From Frankiales bacterium (GTDB lineage: Bacteria > Actinomycetota > Actinomycetes > JAFAQI01): a stretch of 6,647 bases of DNA. The stretch lies in assembly GCA_019246495.1 (NCBI GenBank), contig JAFAQI010000072.1, positions 1 to 6,647 on the forward strand, read 5' to 3'. The translations under genes and the position numbers were made by a program. Numbering within the stretch: the first letter of the stretch is position 1; the number at the start of each line of letters is the position of its first letter. Shown here in pieces: positions 1 through 4,869 of the stretch. Under the pieces are notes generated by a model. That model saw only the letters and a program-made list of their open reading frames with translations, was not told the origin of the DNA and ran no database searches.

Positions 1-915
1 CGTGATGCACGCGATGATCCCGAGCACCACGAGCGCCGCGTGGGCCGCAAGGAAGATCGGGTAGAGGCGGGCGACGACGTAGATGCCCGCGGCCACCATC
101 GTCGCGGCATGAATGAGTGCGCTGATCGGCGTCGGGCCGGCCATCGCGTCGGGCAACCACACGTGCAGCGGGAACTGCGCGCTCTTGCCGACAACACCGG
201 CGATCAGCAGCAGTGCGCCGACGACCAAGGTTGTGTGCGACAGGTTCGATGAGGACAGGAGCGTCGGGGACAGATAGTCCGCATAGCGCCGGACCATCGG
301 GGCTGGCACCTTCGCTAGGACGTCGGAGATGTCGAACGAGCGGGCCGCCACGCCGAGCGCGAAGATGCCGAACAGGAAGCCGGTGTCACCGAGACGAGTC
401 GTGACGAACGCCTTCACCGCCGCCGCGCGGGCGCCTTCGGTCTGCCAGTAGTGGCCGATGAGCAGGTAAGAACAGAGGCCCATCACTTCCCAGCCGACGA
501 GCAGCTCGAACAGGTCACTGCTCACAACAACGAGCAGCATCGCGGCGCTGAACAGCGACACTTCGGCGGCGTAGACCGCGTAGCGACGGTCGCCGGACAT
601 GTAGACGACCGAGTAGACCTGCACGAGCAGGCTGACGACGGCAACCATCACCGCGACGACCGCCGCGAGCCCGTCGATGCGCGTGCCGATGTGCAGCGCG
701 ATGCCACCGGTGGGTGTCCACGCGGTCGACGACTCGTGGACCGTCGCCGGATTGGCCTCGGCACTCGCCAGGACGGCGATCGCGACGACAAGCGACGCGA
801 GCGATCCAACGATCGCCGTTGCCGCCGCCGGCACGTCGGTGCGCCGCGGGACGAACCAACCGAGCGCGGCCGCCACAGCAGGCAGCGCCGGGACGAGCCA
901 TGCCCAGGTCGTCAC
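1..915 (-). CDS. nuoL: NADH-quinone oxidoreductase subunit L (NuoL), 3' end cut by window
   Basis: This is the N-terminal 305 residues of the large antiporter-like, proton-pumping subunit at the distal end of the complex I membrane arm. It starts at GTG 915, which overlaps the nuoK stop as GTGA and has a GGAG 8 nt upstream (924-927). The NuoL family signature is clear: [10 protein letters not shown] at about 141-150 carries the conserved TM5 glutamate (E143), [19 protein letters not shown] at about 243-261 carries the conserved TM7 lysine (K244), and [11 protein letters not shown] at about 269-279 carries the channel histidine. Several hydrophobic helices are evident. Full-length NuoL is usually about 600-650 residues, so roughly half lies beyond the left edge. 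The key proton-channel residues visible here are intact, so this half looks functional. NuoM, NuoN and Mrp antiporter subunits are relatives, but position after nuoK and the motifs favour NuoL. Confidence 0.95.
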   Translation of the reverse strand, partial: MTTWAWLVPALPAVAAALGWFVPRRTDVPAAATAIVGSLASLVVAIAVLASAEANPATVHESSTAWTPTGGIALHIGTRIDGLAAVVAVMVAVVSLLVQVYSVVYMSGDRRYAVYAAEVSLFSAAMLLVVVSSDLFELLVGWEVMGLCSYLLIGHYWQTEGARAAAVKAFVTTRLGDTGFLFGIFALGVAARSFDISDVLAKVPAPMVRRYADYLSPTLLSSSNLSHTTLVVGALLLIAGVVGKSAQFPLHVWLPDAMAGPTPISALIHAATMVAAGIYVVARLYPIFLAAHAALVVLGIIACIT

Positions 916-1256
916 GGCACTGGCTCCGTGTCGCCGACCCGGACCGGGTCGCGATCGGCGAGCATCCGCAGCCGGTCGACGGCGATCGTGTCCCGCAACC
1001 GGAAGACCGACAGCACGATCGCCAGGCCGACGCCGACCTCGGCGGCGGCGACGACGATGACGAACAGTGCGAACACCTGACCCGAGTGCAGCTGGTCTTT
1101 GAACCAGGCATCGAACGCGACCAGGTCGAGGTTCGCCGCGTTGAGCATCAGCTCGACCGCCATCAGCACCGCGACAGCGTTACGCCGGGCCAGCACGCCG
1201 TAGACACCCAGCCCGAAGAGCAACGCGGACAGGCCGAGCGCCAGGGACAGATGCAT
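912..1256 (-). CDS. nuoK: NADH-quinone oxidoreductase subunit K (NuoK)
   Basis: A small membrane subunit of complex I (114 residues) that contributes to the proton path between NuoJ and NuoN. Three transmembrane helices are visible at about residues 3-23, 28-50 and 60-86. The two conserved membrane glutamates of the family are present: E35 in [12 protein letters not shown] (TM2) and E73 in [10 protein letters not shown] (TM3). The start ATG at 1256 shares one base with the nuoJ stop (TGATG). The protein is slightly longer than the usual about 100 residues because of a polar C-terminal tail (about 88-114) rich in Arg, Asp and Pro. The stop overlaps the nuoL GTG start. Its key residues are intact, so it is likely a working pump component. 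Confidence 0.95.
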   Translation of the reverse strand: MHLSLALGLSALLFGLGVYGVLARRNAVAVLMAVELMLNAANLDLVAFDAWFKDQLHSGQVFALFVIVVAAAEVGVGLAIVLSVFRLRDTIAVDRLRMLADRDPVRVGDTEPVP

Positions 1257-1783
1257 CAGTGCTCGCCCGGAGCAGCCTGGTTGGCCCGACGCTGTCCGGT
1301 GAGGACGATCGCGCCGACAAGGGCGGCGAGCAGCAGCACGCTGGCGATCTCGAACGGAAGCACGTAGTAGCGGAAGATCGCCGTACCCATGACGTGGCCG
1401 TCGCCGACAGCCGTGCCGTGTACGTCGACGTAAGCGGCGCGGAAGGCGTCGACGACGAGAACCCCGAGGAGCCCCGCGGTGGCGAGGCCCGCGAGAGCCG
1501 CGACGGGACGGTTGCCGCTGTCGAGGTCCTGCACCGGCCCGATCGGCGTGCGCGTGAGCATGGCGCCGAAGAGCATCAGCACGACGACCGCACCGATGTA
1601 GATGAGAACCTGCACCCACGCGACGAACTCGGCGGTCAACACGAGATAGCACCCTGCAAGGGCTCCGAAACACACGACGAGCCAGAGCGCGGCATGGATG
1701 AGGTTGCGTGCCGTGACCACCAGGACGCCGGAGGCGAAGCAGACGACCCCCAGCAGTCCGAAGACCACGTCGGCGCCGGTCAT
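1256..1783 (-). CDS. nuoJ: NADH-quinone oxidoreductase subunit J (NuoJ)
   Basis: A membrane subunit of complex I (175 residues) that sits in the arm between NuoA/H and NuoK and is thought to couple redox-driven conformational change to proton channels. Hydrophobic helices are seen at about 5-25, 28-49, 52-77, 92-111 and 142-163. The third contains the family hallmark [17 protein letters not shown] (about 57-73), with the conserved tyrosine and glycine of the pi-bulge helix. The start is ATG 1783, overlapping the nuoI stop as ATGA, with GGAAGAGG upstream (1788-1795). A loop at about 112-135 (from VDAFRAAY to GHVMGT) is hydrophilic. Length is normal for the shorter bacterial NuoJ proteins. Nothing suggests damage. 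Confidence 0.95.
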   Translation of the reverse strand: MTGADVVFGLLGVVCFASGVLVVTARNLIHAALWLVVCFGALAGCYLVLTAEFVAWVQVLIYIGAVVVLMLFGAMLTRTPIGPVQDLDSGNRPVAALAGLATAGLLGVLVVDAFRAAYVDVHGTAVGDGHVMGTAIFRYYVLPFEIASVLLLAALVGAIVLTGQRRANQAAPGEH

Positions 1784-2241
1784 GGCGCCTCTTCCACGGC
1801 CGGCGGTGGGGGCACAGTCCACATCCAGTCGCGAAGACGGTCCCGCTCGTGCGTGAGCTGGAGCACGTCGCGCTCGGCGTACTCGAACTCCGGCGACCAG
1901 AACAGCGCGTCGAACGGGCAGACGTCGATGCAGATGCCGCAATACATGCACAGCGCGTAGTCGATGGCGAAGCGGTCGAGGACGTTGCGAGTCCGGGCGC
2001 GGCCACCCTCGGTCGTCGGCGGCTGCGTCTCCTTGTGCGAGTCGATGTAGATGCACCAGTCCGGGCACTCGCGCGCGCAGAGCATGCAGACCGTGCAGTT
2101 CTCCTCGAGCAGGCCGATGACTCCGCGGGAACGCGGCGGCAGGTCCGGCCGCTGGTGCGGGTACTCCTGCGTGACGGACCGCCGGCCCATCGCCCGAAGT
2201 GTGACCGCCAGGCCCTGCGCCAGGCCCTTGCCCGGGATCAC
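1780..2241 (-). CDS. nuoI: NADH-quinone oxidoreductase subunit I (NuoI), 2x[4Fe-4S] ferredoxin-like
   Basis: An iron-sulfur subunit (153 residues) that carries electrons through clusters N6a and N6b towards N2 in NuoB. Two CxxCxxCxxxCP motifs are present: C49, C52, C55 and C59 in [14 protein letters not shown], and C98, C101, C104 and C108 in [14 protein letters not shown]. Both cluster ligand sets are complete. An extra cysteine, C63, follows the first motif. The start GTG 2241 overlaps the nuoH stop (GTGA) and has a strong GGAGG 7 nt upstream (2249-2253). The protein is somewhat shorter than typical NuoI (about 160-180) and ends in a proline-rich tail ([10 protein letters not shown]). With NuoE, F and G absent from this operon, NuoI is the most exposed Fe-S subunit left, and so the likeliest entry point for electrons from a soluble ferredoxin (inference). 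Confidence 0.95.
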   Translation of the reverse strand: MIPGKGLAQGLAVTLRAMGRRSVTQEYPHQRPDLPPRSRGVIGLLEENCTVCMLCARECPDWCIYIDSHKETQPPTTEGGRARTRNVLDRFAIDYALCMYCGICIDVCPFDALFWSPEFEYAERDVLQLTHERDRLRDWMWTVPPPPAVEEAP

Positions 2242-3194
2242 CGCAGCACCTCCACAACACCGGTCACCGCGACCTGGCCGAGGGCGAGCGGAACGAGTGC
2301 AGCCCACGCGAACTTCTGCAGCTGGTCTTCGCGCAGCCGGGGATAGCTGACCCGCAGCCAGATCACGACGAACGACAGGGCGAATGTCTTGATGAGCAGC
2401 CACAGCCAGCCGAGCTGGTGCTCGAGGAACGGTCCCTTCCAGCCACCGAGGAACAGCACGGAGGTCAGCGCGGAGAAGACGACGATGCCGGCGTACTCGG
2501 AGAGGATGAACAGCCCGAAGCGCAGGCCGGTGTATTCGGTGAAGGGACCGAACACGATCTCGCTGTCGGCGACGGGCATGTCGAACGGTGGCCGGCGAAG
2601 CTCGGCGAGCGCGGCAGTGAAGAACACGAACGCGCCGACGCCCTGGTAGGGCAGCCACCACCAGTGCCAGGCATGCGCGATGCCGTCGAGCGAGAGGGTG
2701 CCGGCCGCCATCGCGACACTGGCCGCGGCGAGGACGAGCGGCAGCTCATATGCCATCAGCTGCGCACCGGCGCGCAGACCGCCGAGCAGCGAGTACTTGT
2801 TCGCACTCGACCAGCCCGCCATGAGCACGCCGATGACACCGACGCTGACAACGGCGAGTGCGAAGAACACACCGACGGACAGGTCGTGCGCGCTGTCCCC
2901 CGGTCCGACCGGGATGGCGATGAGCACGAACAGATAGGGCAACAGCGCGACGGCTGGGGCGAGGTTGAAGACCTGCCGGTCGGCGTTGCTGGGTACGACG
3001 GACTCCTTCTGCACGAACTTCACTCCGTCGGCGACAAGCTGCGCCCAGCCGTGGAAACCACCGGCATACATCGGCCCGAGTCGCGACTGCATGTGCGCCA
3101 TCGCCTTGTGCTCGAGCTGACCGACGAGCAACGGAACCGTCAGGAAGACCAGCAGGCAGCCGACGAGTTTCGCGGCGACCTCGAGCGCGGTCAT
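2238..3194 (-). CDS. nuoH: NADH-quinone oxidoreductase subunit H (NuoH), nuo2-like variant
   Basis: The membrane subunit (318 residues; ND1 homologue) that forms the entry to the quinone cavity and the start of the charged 'E-channel'. It starts at ATG 3194, overlapping the nuoC stop as ATGA, with GGAG 8 nt upstream (3203-3206). Recognisable family blocks are [11 protein letters not shown] (35-45), [12 protein letters not shown] (53-64), [19 protein letters not shown] (127-145), [20 protein letters not shown] (197-216) and TEYTGLRF...SEYAG (219-236). Eight or so hydrophobic helices are apparent. Two blocks differ from the usual form: PFD-L-P-E-x-E-x-E is [10 protein letters not shown] here (V208 and D210 replace glutamates; E212 is kept), and RxGPN is RLGPM. 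From memory, the same wording occurs in the second NuoH of Streptomyces. The gene follows nuoC directly, with no nuoD, E, F or G between them. Confidence 0.95.
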   Translation of the reverse strand: MTALEVAAKLVGCLLVFLTVPLLVGQLEHKAMAHMQSRLGPMYAGGFHGWAQLVADGVKFVQKESVVPSNADRQVFNLAPAVALLPYLFVLIAIPVGPGDSAHDLSVGVFFALAVVSVGVIGVLMAGWSSANKYSLLGGLRAGAQLMAYELPLVLAAASVAMAAGTLSLDGIAHAWHWWWLPYQGVGAFVFFTAALAELRRPPFDMPVADSEIVFGPFTEYTGLRFGLFILSEYAGIVVFSALTSVLFLGGWKGPFLEHQLGWLWLLIKTFALSFVVIWLRVSYPRLREDQLQKFAWAALVPLALGQVAVTGVVEVLR

Positions 3195-3823
3195 TCGGCC
3201 GACTCCGCCGCCGGTGCTGCATCCGTCGCCGGCTCGCCCGTGGCGTCGGGACCCCACGTCGCCGGGTCCGGCACTCCCGGTGGCAGCATCCGGCGCCGGG
3301 CGCTGACGCGTTCGGTGTCGCGGTCGGACTCACCCGGTTCCTTGGCACCCGGCCACGGCTTCGCGACGCGCGACGCGAGCACGAAGTCCTTGCGCAACGG
3401 ATGCCCCTCGAACCCGTCCGGCAGCAGCAGCGGAACGAGGTTGGGGTGACCGTCGAAGACGACGCCGAACATCTCGAACGTCTCGCGCTCGTGCCAGTCG
3501 GCCCCGGCCCACACGTCGGTCAGCGACGGCAGCCGCGGCGACTCGCCAGTGATGAGCGTGCGCAGCCGGAGGTGATGGCGATGGCGCACCGACCAGACAT
3601 GCACGACGACCGCGACTGCCGCTCCCGCGTCGGCGGTGCTGTCGTCGTACGCCGAGAGCCAGTCGAAGAAGTCGGCGGCGAGGCGCTCGTCGTCGCGACA
3701 GAAGGTCGCCGCGTCGACCCAGCGTTCGGCCGGCACGTCGACCGTCAGCTGGTCGAACGACACCTCGACGACCGCGCCCTCAACGGCTGACGCGACGATG
3801 CGACCGAACTCCTCAAGCGACAC
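3191..3823 (-). CDS. nuoC: NADH-quinone oxidoreductase subunit C (NuoC, 30-kDa type), not fused to NuoD
   Basis: A peripheral-arm subunit (210 residues) that structurally supports the NuoB/NuoD/NuoI region. The family signature is present: [20 protein letters not shown] at about 110-129, followed by [15 protein letters not shown] at about 133-147. An upstream [10 protein letters not shown] block (51-60) matches the N-terminal part of the fold. The start was placed at GTG 3823, which overlaps the end of nuoB by 11 nt, has GGGAG upstream, and begins a sequence ([10 protein letters not shown]) that fits the family; further upstream the frame is only an antisense-like, Arg/Ser-rich translation. 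After the signature comes a tail of about 45 residues (165-210), Pro/Ala/Glu-rich and probably disordered, which ends at the ATGA overlap with nuoH. There is no NuoD domain, fused or separate, although NuoC normally works next to NuoD. Confidence 0.92.
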   Translation of the reverse strand: MSLEEFGRIVASAVEGAVVEVSFDQLTVDVPAERWVDAATFCRDDERLAADFFDWLSAYDDSTADAGAAVAVVVHVWSVRHRHHLRLRTLITGESPRLPSLTDVWAGADWHERETFEMFGVVFDGHPNLVPLLLPDGFEGHPLRKDFVLASRVAKPWPGAKEPGESDRDTERVSARRRMLPPGVPDPATWGPDATGEPATDAAPAAESAE

Positions 3824-4412
3824 CGTCGCTCCCGGGCAGCACGAGCGGCTCGGTGACACTTCGGATGTGGCGTTGCGGCGCCCAGTGGTAACGGTCGGCG
3901 AGCGACTCGCCCGCGATCTTGTCCTGCAGGCGCAGGATGCCGTGCAGCAGCGCCTCCGGTCGCGGCGGGCAGCCGGGGACGTAGACGTCGACCGGGATGA
4001 TCTGGTCGACACCCTTCGTCACACAGTAGGAGTCCCAGTAGGGGCCGCCGCAGTTGCTGCAGGAGCCGAACGAGATGACGTACTTCGGCTCCGGCATCTG
4101 CTCATAGAGCCGCTTCACGGCCGGCGCCATCTTGTCGGTCACCGTGCCCGAGACGACCATGAGGTCGGCCTGCCGCGGACCCGGCGCGAACGGAATCACG
4201 CCGAGCCGGATGAAGTCGTGCCGGGCCATCGATGTCGCGATGAACTCGATCGCGCAGCAAGCCAGGCCGAAGTTGAACACCCAGAGGCTGTAGCGGCGGC
4301 CCCAGTTGAGCACGAACCGAATGGGGGCGGGGGCCAGCCGGGAGCCGGCGCCGAGCCCCTGGATCCGTACGTCGACCGGCGCGGACTCGCCACGCGCCGG
4401 GATCAGACCCAC
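3813..4412 (-). CDS. nuoB: NADH-quinone oxidoreductase subunit B (NuoB), N2 cluster subunit
   Basis: The subunit (199 residues) that binds cluster N2, the last [4Fe-4S] centre before quinone in complex I. The ligands are visible: adjacent C52-C53 in [11 protein letters not shown]118 in [10 protein letters not shown], and C148 in [10 protein letters not shown]. The blocks [19 protein letters not shown] (79-97) and [15 protein letters not shown] (138-152) are characteristic. Two extra cysteines, C121 and C130, lie near C118. The loop before PRQAD reads FAPGPRQ rather than the usual (F/L)RASPRQ. The start was placed at GTG 4412, overlapping the nuoA stop by 10 nt; upstream residues in this frame are an out-of-frame reading of nuoA. 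The N-terminal 30 residues lack family similarity, so an internal start cannot be excluded. The NuoD partner that normally completes the quinone pocket with NuoB is not encoded here. Confidence 0.95.
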   Translation of the reverse strand: MGLIPARGESAPVDVRIQGLGAGSRLAPAPIRFVLNWGRRYSLWVFNFGLACCAIEFIATSMARHDFIRLGVIPFAPGPRQADLMVVSGTVTDKMAPAVKRLYEQMPEPKYVISFGSCSNCGGPYWDSYCVTKGVDQIIPVDVYVPGCPPRPEALLHGILRLQDKIAGESLADRYHWAPQRHIRSVTEPLVLPGSDGVA

Positions 4413-4774
4413 TCGAGGACACCCTTCTTCCAGGCGTAGAGCAGACCCACCGCCAGGAAGCCGAGGAACACGAACATCTCGCCGAGGGACAGGCCGCCGA
4501 AGCCGGCGCGAGCGAAGACCGTCGCCCACGGGAACAGGAAGACTGCGTCCACGGCGAAGACGACGTAGAGGAAGGCATAGACGTAGTAGCGCACCTGCGT
4601 CTGCGCCCAGTCGGTCCCGACGGGGTCGACGCCTGACTCGTAGGTGACGAGCTTGTCACCGCTATTGCGCCACGGTCGCAAGAAGCGGTTGGCGCCGAGG
4701 CCGAAGGCGACGAAGCCGACGCCGAGGAGCCCGAGCAGGCCGACGAGCGCGTAGCCCCCGAAGTAGCCGTGCAC
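4403..4774 (-). CDS. nuoA: NADH-quinone oxidoreductase subunit A (NuoA), first gene of the operon
   Basis: A small membrane subunit (123 residues) next to NuoH and NuoJ; its first loop lies near the quinone site. Three transmembrane helices are visible at about 8-28, 63-85 and 97-115. The loop has the family form [10 protein letters not shown] (45-54) and the second helix reads [18 protein letters not shown]. Compared with the common NuoA patterns YECG and FDVE, the cysteine is serine (S47) and the acidic pair is Ala/Asp (A74, D76). The start is GTG 4774, with a strong GAGGGAGGT ribosome-binding site ending 7 to 8 nt upstream. The stop lies 10 nt inside nuoB. As first gene it faces the divergent korA promoter region. 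Length is normal for the family. Confidence 0.93.
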   Translation of the reverse strand: MHGYFGGYALVGLLGLLGVGFVAFGLGANRFLRPWRNSGDKLVTYESGVDPVGTDWAQTQVRYYVYAFLYVVFAVDAVFLFPWATVFARAGFGGLSLGEMFVFLGFLAVGLLYAWKKGVLEWV

Positions 4775-4781
4775 GACGCCG

Positions 4782-4790
4782 ACCTCCCTC
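4782..4790 (-). promoter_or_regulatory. Ribosome-binding site of nuoA
   Basis: On the minus strand this reads GAGGGAGGT, a strong match to the anti-Shine-Dalgarno complement, 7 to 8 nt before the GTG at 4774. It decides the GTG start for nuoA. Confidence 0.75.
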
Positions 4791-4826
4791 GAAGCACTGC
4801 GGGGAAGTCCGCAATGCCGCCCGGAG

Positions 4827-4844
4827 TTGAGCCTATTGAACGTA
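4827..4844 (+). repeat. Two tandem imperfect 9-bp repeats in the divergent spacer
   Basis: TTGAGCCTA is followed immediately by TTGAACGTA; they agree at 7 of 9 positions. They lie in the AT-richer centre of the 95-bp spacer. They could be a regulator site, an upstream promoter element or chance; the match is short. Confidence 0.3.
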
Positions 4845-4854
4845 GGATTCGGTC

Positions 4855-4861
4855 GAGGAGG
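4855..4861 (+). promoter_or_regulatory. Ribosome-binding site of korA
   Basis: GAGGAGG lies 8 nt before the GTG at 4870. An in-frame TAG at 4843-4845 excludes any start further upstream, and no other start codon lies between, so GTG 4870 is well supported. Confidence 0.8.
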
Positions 4862-4869
4862 CGGCTGCG

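Larger units (their letters stand above)
1..4774 (-). other. Reduced complex I operon nuoABCHIJK-L (lacks nuoD, E, F, G)
   Basis: Eight co-directional complex I genes form one gapless block. Overlaps between consecutive genes are A/B 10 nt, B/C 11 nt, C/H 4 nt (ATGA), H/I 4 nt (GTGA), I/J 4 nt (ATGA), J/K 1 nt (TGATG) and K/L 4 nt (GTGA). All seven visible stops are TGA. The gene order is canonical except that the block nuoD-E-F-G is missing between C and H. The tight overlaps suggest one polycistronic message with translational coupling. The operon continues off the left edge, where nuoM and nuoN are expected but not seen. Confidence 0.9.
4775..4869. promoter_or_regulatory. Divergent intergenic region between nuoA and korA
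   Basis: This 95-bp stretch is the only non-coding DNA in the window, and it must contain the start signals for both units unless they lie inside the flanking genes. Its centre (about 4825-4850) is clearly less GC-rich than the surroundings, as expected for a promoter. It contains two imperfect 9-bp direct repeats, TTGAGCCTA (4827-4835) and TTGAACGTA (4836-4844), matching at 7 of 9 positions. No -35/-10 pair with normal 16-18 bp spacing is convincing on either strand. A shared regulator or coordinated expression of both units is plausible but not shown. Confidence 0.5.

Noticed and set aside
3180..3340. A possible frameshifted or degraded nuoD between nuoC and nuoH
   Set aside because: nuoC and nuoH share four bases, so there is no room for a remnant, and no NuoD motif was seen in the other frames around the junction.
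1259..3449. Long plus-strand open frames opposite nuoJ, nuoI and nuoH (for example 1259-1960 and 2418-3449)
   Set aside because: Their Asp/Glu/Arg/His-rich composition is typical of antisense reading of membrane-protein genes, and they show no family motifs.
4832..4846. CCTA-N7-TAGG inverted repeat in the divergent spacer as an operator
   Set aside because: Arms of only four bases are expected by chance, and the symmetry does not extend beyond them.
4843..4848. TAGGAT as a -10 element for korA
   Set aside because: There is no -35 at normal spacing (4820-4825 reads CCCGGA), and transcription would begin at or inside the ribosome-binding site at 4855-4861.
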